The notes beneath the pieces were generated by a model, which searched no databases, was not told where the DNA came from, and was given only the letters and a program-made list of their open reading frames with translations. From Luidia sarsii (taxonomy: Eukaryota > Echinodermata > Asteroidea > Paxillosida > Luidiidae), in NCBI GenBank assembly GCA_949987565.1, contig OX465115.1, positions 3,057,959 through 3,121,958 of the forward strand: DNA of 64,000 bases, read 5' to 3'. The position numbers and the translations under genes are program-made. Below are positions 34,323-46,228 of this stretch, in pieces (position 1 is the stretch's first letter; each line of letters begins with the position of its first letter).

Positions 34323-37299
34323 TTATATCATAGTGTAATAGCAGTAAGATATGTTTATATACCCGCTATCAATAGTGCTAAACGGAGAAGTGCCGTTAGC
34401 ATGACCTGCAGCTGTATCATCTTCATCATCCTGATCGAACCATTCTGGTGTGACATGCATGCCCTGCACCTTCTGGCACTGATCGGTGTAAGGGAACAGG
34501 TAGAACGGGCTGTGTGACGGCAAGGTGATCGGTGCAGATGCATCACCTTCGGTCATGCAGCAGAAGTAGACCTTGGTGTCCTGGTCGTAGACTCCCGATG
34601 GCACGGTGCCGTTGACGCTGTTATGGTTGTTTGTATTCTCGTCATCCCAGAATATGTAACCAGATGACATGCCTGCAAAAAAAATGAAATCAACACGCGT
34701 CAAAGTAGTGGAGTATTATTGCTTGAAACACTTGATTAAATATTGGATAATAAATTTTCATTCGAGTTTGCGGGATGAAAAAGCAAAAGCAGCATTAGCG
34801 TTTTGAAAAAAAAAATGGACAGTTGGCATGAGACTCCACGCCTGCACTGCCCAGAAAGGAGGAAGAATTTCATAACAAAACGTGACAAGCTAAACTGGCA
34901 TCAGTTCCCTTACCGTTCGGGCAGTTTTGTCCGTACTTGAACACACAGTACTTCCCATTCGGCCAGACAGGATCAGTATCGCCGACACGGTCTACGGTCT
35001 TCATGCAGAAGTGCTGCCACATGTCATTGTCAGCGTACGGACCTTTGAGGTGCAGTCCCACTGACCAGGAGTTTGACGGATTACTGTCCTCAGTGTCGTA
35101 ATAGCGTGATCCAGTATGCCCCTCGAAGACAGAATCACTCGGGCAACCGCTGGTTGGCATCGGTAAACCGTAGACTCCCTGCGGCCAGCTACTTCCCACT
35201 AGAGTTAATAAATAAATCGATGCAGACAAAATAAACGGAATCAGCCTGTAAAGAATGCGATGACGCATATCACCTTTTCACTCAAGTACTATAGTGGTAC
35301 GTGTACATGTATATGACTTTTGGTTTTTCATACGTTAGTGAAATAGAACATACATAACATAAATGATTCCATTGACTGTGTATGGGATGTTACGGGTAGT
35401 GTCTTCGTTTTGCAGTCCTTCGATCGTTACATTTTTTTTACCCTTTTAACTGGCAAAAAGGCAAACATTGCAAACAGGCACCTGATGTAAATTTGAACTT
35501 ATACCACAATTATATCCCTACAATATATTCCATGCTACATCGTAACCCTGATGGTACCAATATGGCCCCTCAATGGTGTATGACAAAGCCCATGTTAAGC
35601 CCACCCATAAAACCCACTCGGCCCCCTAGTGAGTCCCAGAAGGGAAGCGCGGTGCAAAAAGAAAATGGTGCCAAATTGGCCAACCACATGGAGCTGTATA
35701 CAATAAACTAGAGTGCGCACTCGGCGCGTGACGTGTGCCGACAAGGGGACAGCGACGACATTACCAAAGAGGGCAAATAGATGTGACCCGTCGAGGACTG
35801 CACACGCACACGTATACACGAACGTTCGAACACACATACGTACACGTGCACGTACACGTACAGTATACAATAATGTACATGAAGAATGCGCGTGTATATA
35901 CCCAAAACATAGCACCAGTAGCAAAGTATAGCATAGGCCTAGTGGTTATAGGCCTATTCAGTTTCATTTGGACCGATGAGAAACAGATGAAATTTCATAA
36001 TAAACACATTATAAAAATATAAGAAAATTGCACTTGTTAAAGCGGGATTTCAGTAGAAAAATTTAGTTGAATGTTTCCATATACGGTAGTCGTTTAGCAT
36101 CTCTGCAGTAGGACTTCAGTATTTTCTTGTAACAAATCCCTTTTTTTTTTACAATAAGTCAATCCCTTCAGGTATTGATATTGATCTTTGCCATTTTTAG
36201 ACATCGTTTAAAACTTCCCTGTGAGTTTTTCCTTTATTTTGTTTAACCTTTATCCATTATGAATGATACAGCTGACGGGCACGTACATGTAAGTGCGTGT
36301 GTTATGTGCACGGAGCACCATAACCGCATTTACCACTCTACTTGTGATTGGATTTATCAAAATCAACAGCGAAAAATACAAAAACGATTGAATTAAATAA
36401 GATTAAAGGCTTTGCATGGTGGGTGAAACAATATAGGAGGGATTGCGGTGACACCATCTATAAATATAATGTCTCTTAAAAGGAGGTATGGTTCTGAAAA
36501 GAACCTGAGTGATAACTCGACGTTCCGGCCAGTATGCTCTGATCATCGACTCCTGTCGCCAAGTGTCTCCTGACGACGGGCAGAGTACACACTACACGAA
36601 AACGTTGAGTAACCGGTGTCCTGCCAAAAAGTGTCCCTGCCAAATACTGTCCACTCATTAGCATACTGATCGCTGATTGGTTAGCGTTAGGACTAGGATT
36701 AGGGTCGTTAGGGTTAGGGTTTGGATTAGAATTAGGATTGGGATTAGGATTAGGGTTAGGATTAGGGTTGTTTGGGTTAGGGTTAGCGTTACGGTTACAG
36801 TTAGGGTCCAACGGTACCAAAGTGCCCAACGTTGCGTGTGTTAGGCAAGCAACCATACACAATGCGTGTGTAGTGCGCAACCATACCCCAACCACGGTGG
36901 TTGAATGTCATACGTATTGGACCAATCAGCGATCAGTATGCTAATGAGTGGACACTATTTGGCAGGGGACACTATTTGGCATGACACCAGGTCTTATCAG
37001 AGCCACACTTCTTGAAAGAGAAGAGCTATACATTGTGTCACCGCAAACCTTCCACTAATAGTTGGAACTTAATTTGGAAATCAACACTCACCTCCGACGG
37101 CTTCACTCTGATGTTTCTTCTTTCCCCGGCAGTTGGCCTCGAAGTTGGTGATCGTCTTCGCCCAAAGCGAGGCGAAATCGTCTCCCGGCTCGGCGTGGGT
37201 CATGGCGCCGCAGGACTCCCCCCCGACAAGCAGCGAGGAAACCAAGACTGCCAGAGCGAGCGGCAAGAGAAGAACCAGCAGATGACGTGAGGCGGCCAT
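34323..37299 (-). CDS. Secreted ApeC-domain (apextrin-like) protein 2, 3 exons, 280 aa
   Basis: Minus-strand exons are 37299-37092, 35198-34914 and 34672-34323, the same lengths (208, 285 and 350 nt) and phases as ApeC gene 1. The signal peptide MAASRHLLVLLLPLALAVLV is followed by the shared leader (SCGAMTHAEPGDDFASLWAK, EANCRGKKKHQ). ApeC domain motifs: SSWPQGVYGLPMP, GCP, YYDTED, YCVFKYGQNCP, SGYIFWDDENTNN, NGTVPSGVYDQDT, YFCC, LPSHSPFYL, CQKVQGM. Odd point: the ApeC exon is open upstream of its splice acceptor to an ATG at 35268. There it would encode a second hydrophobic leader (MRHRILYRLIPFILSASIYL) in frame, so an alternative start inside intron 1 is possible. Intron 1 holds an inverted-repeat element with telomere-like sequence. 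Confidence 0.92.
35198..35268 (-). other. Possible alternative first exon and signal peptide of ApeC gene 2
   Basis: From ATG 35268 the frame runs without interruption across the acceptor into the ApeC domain. The encoded MRHRILYRLIPFILSASIYL plus LTLVGSSW has a basic start and a hydrophobic core as in signal peptides. The same residues (F-I-x-SASIYLLTLVG) are still readable without an ATG upstream of the ApeC exon of gene 1 (26087-26125), and more weakly in gene 3. It may be a leader that predates the shared first exon. Confidence 0.45.
36615..36988. mobile_element. Inverted-repeat element enclosing telomere-like (TTAGGG)-derived sequence
   Basis: Left arm (GGTGTC-TGCCAAA-AGTGTCCCTGCC, CACTCATTAGCATACTGATC, GCTGATTGGT) is mirrored on the right arm. 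Between them, 36685-36805 is made of GGATTAGG/GGTTAGGGTTAGG units. It lies in intron 1 of ApeC gene 2. The Asn-Pro run that this encodes on the minus strand is not a gene. Confidence 0.85.
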
Positions 37300-37440
37300 C
37301 GTTTAGGAAATCGCAGAGAGCAAGGTAAGGGCTTCAATCGTGACACTGCTGACTCGGCGTTCTTCGTTCCCGGGTATAGGGACAGTCCTCCCTTCACAAG
37401 ACGAATATGGCAACTGTGATCGTAGACGGACGCTCTGCAG

Positions 37441-37446
37441 TATATA
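37441..37446 (-). promoter_or_regulatory. TATA box of ApeC gene 2
   Basis: TATATA followed by CTGCAGAGCGTCCG on the minus strand, paralleling ApeC gene 1. The ATG is about 140 bp downstream. Confidence 0.55.
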
Positions 37447-37499
37447 CAATACGCCCCGATGTAGATTTCTTTAATTCTTATCGGGTTGGCATGGGTACG

Positions 37500-39700
37500 T
37501 ATAAACAAAATTTCCATTCTGAGAAGCCCGCCAGAGAAATTACTTGCGCTGTCAACATGCCTGTCCATTATAGTGTCCTATTCACCGTATGTAACGAGAG
37601 CCTCGGGATACTAACGTTATAAGTAATCTTCTTTGCCTTTAAATTGATATCCGTTTGGTAGGGACAACCTCAGTCCATAACTTGGAGAGTTGAATTTGAT
37701 CGATTGACGTCTTACATGCATTTGGATAAAAAAGGAAGGAACAAAGTTACTCAAATTTGTCCAACAAGGTGTTCCGTAGCGGCAATGTTTGATGTCGCAA
37801 TTTGGTGCCCGCGTCGGCGCTTCAAGATTATTTCTGTCAATGGACTCGGTGGACTCTGATTCCTAACAGGGGCTTTGTATTACCACGAGCCACCCGCCCA
37901 AGGTCCTTGCTCTCACAAACGGACAGACCCGCCTGGGTATTTATCGACAGGATTTGCATCTATGGCGCGGTATACGTCAACGCAGTTACCCATAGTAGCA
38001 ATAGAACAGCCCGTTGTTTTGCATTGTTTCCATCATCGAGAAAGAGCCTCCGCAGACCTATGATCAAAGCCTGTGTCGGTCGCATGTTATCAGCGTGTGG
38101 TAGAGACAATAGAGAGTTTCCGCTGTACGACGCACGCTAATCCAGAGCGGGAAATTTGCGAGCCGTGTGGAAAATCGAGAAGTTACCACAGTAATAGTGA
38201 ACCGCTCCACGAAGGACCGAGTCTACCGACGGTCTGAGGGAGAAATCACGTCCATTCTAGATTTGCCCCCGTGAATCAACAGCCAATCTTTGAGTGATCT
38301 GGTATACGTTCGCTTGCCTCAGTGCTTTTGTTTACGTTTCGCTGCATAATTTTTGCTGAAGTCTTTTACTTAGGCCTATATCGAATCAACAGTATTCCTT
38401 TTTTTTTTTGGCTGAGTTTTCCTCATTTTTTCCTATTAAAACATATAGGCCTAACTGTAACATGGAGATAAAGACTCGGCATTACATGACAATTGATGAA
38501 AATGGTTGGACTGGATGTAAAATCGCCATGATTGCGAAAAAGGGATAGCGCGCTGCGGTTACGTAATTCACATGAACTGTGTCCGTCCGCGATCGGCGAG
38601 ATGCGAAACCTGCACCTGAGAAAGAGGACGGTCTCTGTGCGATGGCCGTTCATCCGTTCGCTCCCGGCACGTTCCTGCGTTGTACAAGTTCGAATTCGGT
38701 TATATCCCACACATGAATGTGTTTATTACAAAGCTTTTAACAAGAAAATAAAAAACGTGCATGCATGAATTTAACATTCCCATAGTAGTCATTTAACGAT
38801 TTGAAACGAGGAAACGGTTCAGGTTTCGCTTGAAGGGTGTATCTGTTTACAGACTCAGTGGTCTCCATTTGCAGGATATTAGTGGCATGGCTGGTCGCTG
38901 ACATTGGTCTGACGCCAAGATTTCATTCAATCCAATCGGAGCACCGAATGCTCCTTGCTTCCCCCCCCGGCCCGCTGAGAATGAAAACCCAGGATTTGAA
39001 CCGGTGACCTCGGCTTCCTCTTATTCAAATGAACTCGGCCACCGAGCTGGTCGAGGTCATGCGTTGGAATGGAATCCATCTGTACAGCGACAGGTACCGC
39101 GTTGCTTCAGAGATTATTTTTGATACGATTTCGTCGTTTCGGGAAAAGCCTCACCAGGGGATTACAATTCTCCTCGAGGCAAAAACAAAATTCTGCTGCT
39201 GCATATCAGCAGGTTGCCACGGATACCAATGAAGAATAGTTACATGTGGTGCCACTTTGGTGCTTGTCATAGAACGATTCGTAAAGTGGAAATTCTTTGC
39301 CCGTATAATATTTTGCCAGTAAATCAACATAATAATTATAACTTTATCACACATTTAATCAAGCATAGTTACGTGTCAACATTACATTGATTCTACCAAA
39401 CCATGCACTGGATTAATTAATAAAAGACAAAAATACAGGCATTGTATTTTCCTAATACAGCACGATACTTTGGCTTGCAATAAACCTCAACGACCAAAGA
39501 CAAACTAAGGTTTCGTAGCCGTAATTCGTTTCGAGTAATTCATGAAGATTAATAGCTTGAGTGTCGTACACCTAACATTGATCGTACGACTACCACTGGC
39601 ATCGGGACAGCGCCCTCTTTCCGGCAGTGATGTAAACATTGACAATAACATTAATTATCTTTTTAAAAGATTTTTCTTAAGAAAATTTGCATCAGGGGTC
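37500..39700. other. Interval between ApeC gene 2 promoter and satellite, no gene seen
   Basis: Contains a minus-strand tRNA-like SINE head at about 38980-39060 (AGCTCGGTGG...GGTTCAAATCC). 39460-39630 is the duplicated 3' flank shared with 33890-34090. The rest is unremarkable. Confidence 0.4.
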
Positions 39701-39710
39701 TAAAATCAAG

Positions 39711-40547
39711 CTTTTTTAATTGCACTTTGAACGCCAGCTAAGCAAGGTGGTGAAATGTGTCTAGTTGCGGATTGTTCTTGAAGATGGCGGTTACAAAATC
39801 CCCGAATAAGGAGAGAATATTCACTAGCCCAATTAGAGCATGACTGGCAGGTTGAGGTTCGATAAAAAGATCGAAATACATTAATCTTAAATACATTAGT
39901 AAATAATTTTGAATTAAGCTATTTTAATTGCACTTTGAACGCCGGCTAAGCAAGGTGGTGAAATGTGTCTAGTTGCGGATTGTTCTTGAAGATGGCGGTT
40001 ACAAAATCCCCGAATAAGGAGAGAATATTCACAAGCCCAATTAGAGCATGACTGGCAGGTTGAGGTTCGATAAAAAGATCGAAATACATTAATCTTAAAT
40101 ACATTAGTAAATAATTTTGAATTAAGCTATTTTAATTGCACTTTGAACGCCGGCTAAGCAAGGTGGTGAAATGTGTCTAGTTGCGGATTGTTCTTGAAGA
40201 TGGCGGTTACAAAATCCCCGAATAAGGAGAGAATATTCACAAGCCCAATTAGAGCATGACTGGCAGGTTGAGGTTCGATAAAAAAAGATCGAAATACATT
40301 AATCTTAAATACATTAGTAAATAATTTTGAATTAAGCTATTTTAATTGCACTTTGAACGCCGGCTTAGCAAGGTGGTGAAATGTGTCTAGTTGCGGATTG
40401 TTCTTGAAGATGGCGTTTACAAAATCCCCGAATAAGGAGAGAATATTCACTAGCCCAATTAGAGCATGACTGGCAGGTTGAGGTTCGATAAAAAAAGATC
40501 GAAATACATTAATCTTAAATAAATTAATAATTAATTTTGAATTAAGG
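39711..40547. repeat. Four-copy tandem repeat, 208-210 bp unit
   Basis: Near-identical units begin at about 39711, 39919, 40127 and 40337. Each contains CACTTTGAACGCCGGCTAAG, GATTGTTCTTGAAGATGGCG and TTAGAGCATGACTGGCAGG. Differences are a few bases and an extra AA in the A-run of the last two copies. The array ends about 50 bp before the ApeC gene 3 stop codon on the 3' side of that gene. Confidence 0.95.
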
Positions 40548-40594
40548 GTTATTAAGACGACAGACGACTGATGCCTACCCTTTTAGAGCCGGCC

Positions 40595-43500
40595 TTATAT
40601 CATAGTAGTGTAATAACAGTATTGCAGCTCTAGATTGCCACCGTTGGAAACAGAATGATACGGACAGCTGTCACATGCACTGCAGGAACTTGCTCCGGTG
40701 TTCTCGCCGTCCCAAACGAACCACTCCTTCGCGCCATTCATACCATGTACCTCCTGGCATTTGCTCCTGGAGGCGAGGAGATAGAACGGGCTGTGTGACG
40801 GCAAGGTGATCGGTGCCGATTGACCGCCACCGGTACCGCCCATACAGCAGAAGTGGATCAGGGTGTCCTGGTCGTACACTCCCGATGGCACGGTGCCATT
40901 GACGCTGTTACCGTTGTTCGTGTCCTCGTCATCCCAGAATATGGACCCAGATGACATACCTGGGCGAAAATCGATTTCAATCAAGAATATCAATAATTTG
41001 AAAAATTGGCAAAGGAAATTTTGACTGGACCAGGACTTGAACCAGAGACCTCTGCATGGACTAACGTACTAGTGCTCTTCCATCTGAGCTATCCAGCCCT
41101 TAGATGGTGGCCTCCCAAATAGTCAACTAGTCTTTACCGGGGTGGAGGCGCCAGTCAGACGCAATTCAACCATTGAAAATATTAATAAAATAAAGGTTTC
41201 ATCGGCAATCTGATGGATTGACAAAAAAAAAGTCACCCCACCGAGTCTGATCACCGTTCGGGTACAGGGGAAAAGCTCAACCTGTTTTTTCTATGCGTAA
41301 TGGGTGCTAAAATTTTTAAGGTGGTTTGAAAAAAGAAAGTTGAATTAACTATAATTGCACAAGACCCCTCGTGTACACCTTAATTATTGTATTATTATTA
41401 TCATTTATGCACTTTTTAGGATTTTTGGTAATTGTATTGATTTTATTTTCATTCACTTTTGGTTTCTTATATTGTTTATTAGTTCAATATTTGTATAAGT
41501 GCTCGTCTATTTTATTGCTATATTTTACTAATGAGAGTGTATGTATGGTGTCTGACAGTGTATTCTATTGATTTTTTATCTTCATGTTTAGTTTATTCAT
41601 CAATTTAGATGTATCAATATGTTCATTTTGGCTTAAAAATTATTCGTACATCTTTGTGTAAAGGGTATTTCAACATTGTGTAATGGATTTTGCGCTGTAC
41701 AATTGAATATTTCTAGAGATTTATGTCAGTTGGCAGACAGAAAATAACGCTTTTCTGCATCTGGTTCTCTAAAAAATAAAAAAAAATTGACATCAACAGG
41801 ATTCGAACCCATACCCTCCATTCCTACCCCAAAACGCACGTGCATATTTTGTGCACAAAGTCTATTGGATTTGAGTATAGCATTCAAAAATTCATAATAA
41901 TTCCAAACAAAAATTGTCAATCGGTTCCATACCTAAGATTTCGAATGTGTAGCACAACAGCTAACTGCACACCAAATTTCGAGAAGATTGACCAATGGCA
42001 AGAAAAATCTTCCTCCGTTGGCCAAATATGCTCAATTGAATATTACAATCTGAAAAGTTAATTACCTCATCGATATTCATCAGATGACGTCACGATCAAA
42101 TTTTTGGATACACCTTTTCCCAACTTAGATATAGTGTAAAATTGAAACCAAACGAAAATTCATTTTTGCTTAAAATGAAGTTTGAAATTTGCCCCTTTAA
42201 AGCACTCTCACGTGATACAAGATTACGTCATGACGTTTTCAAGACCCCTGTGCAATAGTTCACCATAAGCTGTATGCATTTGCCAAGTTTGAAAAAAATC
42301 CAGAACAAAACAATAGCTTTTCCGCTTCGCTGCGGAAAAGCTAAAAAAAAAAAAGCAGAACAAGAACAATAGCTTTTCCGCTTCGCGGCGGAAAAGCTAT
42401 AAAAAAAAAATCAGAACAAAAACAATAGGTTTTCCGCTTCGGGGTGGAAAAGCTATAAAAAAAAATCAGAACAAAAACAATAGCTTTTCCGCTTCGGGTT
42501 GGAAAAGCTAATAATAACAATGTAACGCACTTGGCTATTGGGATAAGAATTTCATATCAAAGCCTGACGTGCTATGATGAGTTATTCACCGACCAGTTCA
42601 CTTACCGCTTGGGCAGTTCTGTCCGTACTTGAAAACACAGTAATCCCCACTCGGCCAGACAGGATCAGTATCGGAGACACGGTCTACGGTCTTCATGCAG
42701 AAGTGCTGCCACATGTCATTCCCAGCGTACGGACCTTTGAGGTGCAGTCCCACTGACCATTCGTTGTACGGTTCTTCGTCCTCAGTGTCGTGGAAACGTG
42801 ATCCTGTCTCCCACTGGAAGCCAGAATCAGTCGGGCAACCGCTGGTTGGCATCGGTAAACCGTAGACTCCCTGCGGCCAGCTTATTCCCACTAGAACAAA
42901 TAAATGCAGAAATACATTAAATGTGATATAATTGGAAACGTATAGCAGAATGTCTTAACCTTCGGTCTTGAGGGGTGTCCATAATTATGACCACCAAATA
43001 AAGAAAAACAAAGGTTCTGTCCTTGCCTGGGGCGATAAAAAAAACAGCTGGCTAGTATCAGGTACCTTGTGTGTGTTGGCGTGGCTGCAGTCACACACGG
43101 CCTGGATATGCCCATATGCCCATGCTGTCTATAAATAGTACTGGAGTACTGGGTAGGAGGGTACTTGCCTGTTACTGGTATGGGAACTGTTCAGAGAGGT
43201 TTGTAAAAGGCATAGGAAGTAATTTACCCCCTCTGCCAATTAATACACATAATTAATTATGTGTCAATAATCATAACCAAGTCCAAGTTCGGGTCCTTTT
43301 AGGAATTCCAAGCATTGTTCTCTGTGTGCTGTTTACCCTTAGGCCATTTTCAAGCAAGGCTGGCACTGCCGGGGCGCCAAATTCTAGATACGATACAATT
43401 ATGGACAAAAACCTTGTGGACATGTATCCACTACCCCACGTTAATATTGTAGAGCCGGCCCTGTCATGCAGTGACCACTGAACGTGTACGCCGATATTTT

Positions 43501-46228
43501 GCTGGGGAAAACGACATAAGGTGGTATTGATATTTCTAGCGTTTAACTTTTATGGAACAATGAAACTATTTTCGGTCAAGAACAATTATCTAGGGACTGT
43601 GAATTAAAAACTTAGCTCCATTCTAGCCTCATGAGGTAGTGGGAAGCTGAAGAGGTATTGTACCTGAGCTAGCCGTCATTGTCGTTTGCTGAGTGGTTGA
43701 TGACTCGGTTGGACTGGTGGTGGTTGTCGTTGTGACTTCTAATCCATTTGTCGTAGCTGATGACGGGGCAGAAATTGGACGATTTCAAGGCGGTTGCAAA
43801 CATGGTGCAAACTTATAACTCAACAGGCTCGGGTACACATCCCAATTCAAAATTGGCTTCAGTTTATCTTTGGCCATTGGAATACTTGTTAAACTGAATG
43901 TTATCTGAATGCTATCAATCAAATGTCTCATACCTGCGATGGCCGTCACTGTCGTTTGTTGAGTGGTTGATGACTCGGTAGGAGCGGTGGTGGTTGTCGT
44001 GTTGACTTGTAATCCTTCAGTCGTAGCTGACGGAGCAGAAGTTGAATCCTTTTTGGTGGTTGCTGCCCCAGTTGTTGATCCTTTGTTCAAGAGGCAATGG
44101 GGAGAAATATCGACCTGTTTTACCAACAATATACATGCAGTGCACAAGAAGCCAGAAATGAAGAATGCATAATGTTGGAATGGGGAAAACGACATGGAGA
44201 TATTGATATTTTTAGCGTTGAACTTTAGACAACAATGGAAGTGTGTCTGTCAGAGGGAAGAACAATTGTCTGGGGAATGTTAATTTAAATAAAATAGCTC
44301 CATTCTAACCCTATATCAAGGCTGGTGGTTTTCTAATTCCACCCTATGAGGGTGGATTGCCAAATCGTGTTGTTTAATTGGTCACGCCGAGTACCAACTA
44401 AACAGTGCATAACTACATTCGACAATAATGCAAAGACCACGAACTCGCATGTGGCTACGCGCCAGACATAATTTTCTGACTCTGGATAAACACAACATGA
44501 TGTGCGCTTAATGTCTTGCTTAAGCCCTACACAGAATTGGCCGAGGTCAAAGAATAGCATGCATACGATGTCTGACCCAACATATGCATAACTAATAGCA
44601 TACCTGTGAAAATTTCAGCTCAATCCGCCAACCGATCAGTCTCGAGAAAATCGTGAAAACCGCTTCATTTGTTTCGCGAAAAAGCAGCATTCAACGCCGT
44701 ACTGTACCGCAAAATAGTTTAGTTTAGAAAGTATTTCTTTAACTAATTTCTCCCAAAATACAAAATTTTAGGCAGAAATATTTCAGTGAGAGGTTTCTAC
44801 TATATCCATCTTCAAACTGTATAAGTTGCATGGAAATCTGTGGACATTCCTGTGTTTTGATCTTACCAATGTTGTGTGGGGTTTAATGTCTTCTGTGGTA
44901 TCGTATTTGGTGTGTGTGGCAGATCGATGAGGAAATGAGGTCATGTATACCCGTGCTGGACGTCACTGCTGCATGTTGAGTGGTTGTTGAGGCGGTAGGA
45001 CTGGTGGTGGTTGTCCTGGTGACGTTCAATCCTTCTGTCGTAGCTGACGGAGCAGAAGTTGGTCCCTTTCCGGTTGTGGCTTCAAGGGTCGCTTCTACCT
45101 CAGTTGCTGATCCTTTGTTGAAGAGGCAAAGAGGAGAAACATTAAAAATAATTACCAACAATATAGTGGGTAAGAAGACAGAAAATGCAAAATCTCGTCA
45201 AAGAGCATTATTTATTGCCCCCAAATAATGAGTGCAAGTAAGTAGTCGTATTTCGCAATACTACTTAGTTGAGTGACCGTAAGGTACGTCTTTGAGGACT
45301 AATAAAGATGAGAATTATGAAAGATAGGCCTAACTATGGGAAAAGATCCAAAATGTGAAACACAGCGCCCTCTAAAGTTAGATGCTGGTGATTGTAATAA
45401 ATTATGCATACAAATGACGTACAGTAAAATGAGAAGATGATGAGCAGTGACGCCATATTATTTTTTGTTGGTAGATGGTCTCATGCAACCACGTCGTTAC
45501 GTTTCGTGTGGGCGATTATGAAGACCGAGTGGGCAGGAGGGCGTGCAGAATATTGGAGGGTGAAAGAGTGCGCTTGTCCAACCGTTGCATGGTATCCAAG
45601 TGTCTATTATACCGAAAAGGCTTTGTCAATAAATGCCTCGGTTTTTGTTTGGGGGACGAGAAAAAAAATTCACAGGAGGGACCTGCCTCCAGAACACTCC
45701 CATGTTGATGGCAAACCATTGGTAAATTCAGTACTATTATGGCACATATAGGGGGCCTATCTATGGCGTTGTTGGCACATCTAAGATGAGCATAATTACA
45801 ATGATGGATTTGATTCATTTTATTATATATTAAAATATATTACAGCCACTGAGATTCATGCAAGTCTTATCCACACCTGCATCTCTCCTGGTCCTGCATT
45901 GTCGTGTTAAGATCCCTCCATTTTCATCAGAATTGTGCACTACGCGAGTACAGTTACGCCGCCTGATTTAAAACGAAACAAAAAATGTATTGGAACTTGT
46001 TGCCGAATTTGGAAATCAACACTCACCTTTGATGGCTTCACTCTGAAGTGTCTTCTCTCCCCGGCAGTTGGCCTCGAAGTTGGCGATCGTCTTCGCCCAA
46101 AGCGAGCCGAAATCGTCTCCCGGCTCGGCGTGGGTCATGGCGCCGCAGGATTTCCCCCTGACAAGCAGCGGGGAAACCAAGACTGCCAGTGCCAGCGGCG
46201 CTAGATACGTCGAGGCGCCCATCGCCAT
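40595..46228 (-). CDS. Secreted ApeC-domain protein 3 with Thr-rich stalk, 6 exons, 417 aa
   Basis: Minus-strand exons are 46228-46027, 45112-44951, 44080-43934, 43756-43664, 42890-42606 and 40959-40595. Every junction is phase 1, total 1254 nt. Residues 1-67 are the signal peptide (MAMGASTYLAPLALAVLV) and shared leader, here with RGEKTLQ in place of RGKKKHQ. Residues 68-202 come from three related exons rich in Thr/Ser (APSATTEGL..TTTT..P..STTQ), likely an O-glycosylated stalk. Residues 203-417 are the ApeC domain (ISWPQGVYGLPMP, WDDEDTNNGN, GVYDQDT, HFCCMGG, LPSHSPFYL, CQEVHGM), ending with an extra CSACDSC cluster. The promoter is the CTTATATAAG module also used by the plus-strand repeat genes, unlike ApeC 1 and 2. 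Introns hold a SINE, a hairpin array and a TTAA MITE. Confidence 0.9.
41021..41170 (-). mobile_element. tRNA-derived SINE, family 1, copy c
   Basis: On the minus strand: block AAAGACTAGTTGACTATTTG, A box TAGCTCAGATGGAAGAGC and B box GGTTCAAGTCCTGGTCC. It is the best preserved of the three copies. Lies in the last intron of ApeC gene 3. Confidence 0.8.
42293..42512. repeat. Array of four hairpins, ~56-bp period
   Basis: Each unit has AGCTTTTCCGC-TTCG-..-GCGGAAAAGCT (a perfect or near-perfect stem with a TTCG-type loop), then an A-run and CAGAACAAAAACAAT. Copies 3 and 4 carry loop-side changes. Located in the last intron of ApeC gene 3. Confidence 0.92.
44520..44886. mobile_element. TTAA MITE, CCCCTACACAACATTGG family, copy 2
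   Basis: Starts TTAAGCCCTACACAGAATTGG and ends CAATGTTGTGTGGGGTTTAA. It sits between the first and second Thr-rich exons of ApeC gene 3. Confidence 0.85.

Noticed and set aside
36476..36895. Asn-Pro repeat open frame
   Set aside because: Translation of telomere-like repeats inside an inverted-repeat element.
39711..40547. CRISPR array
   Set aside because: Four direct repeats of 208 bp without short repeat-spacer structure, in a eukaryotic genome. It is a satellite. The same applies to 6651-7293 and 8457-8926.
45437..45751. Plus-strand open frame of 104 codons between ApeC 3 exons 1 and 2
   Set aside because: Lies in an intron, with no motif and no codon-level support.
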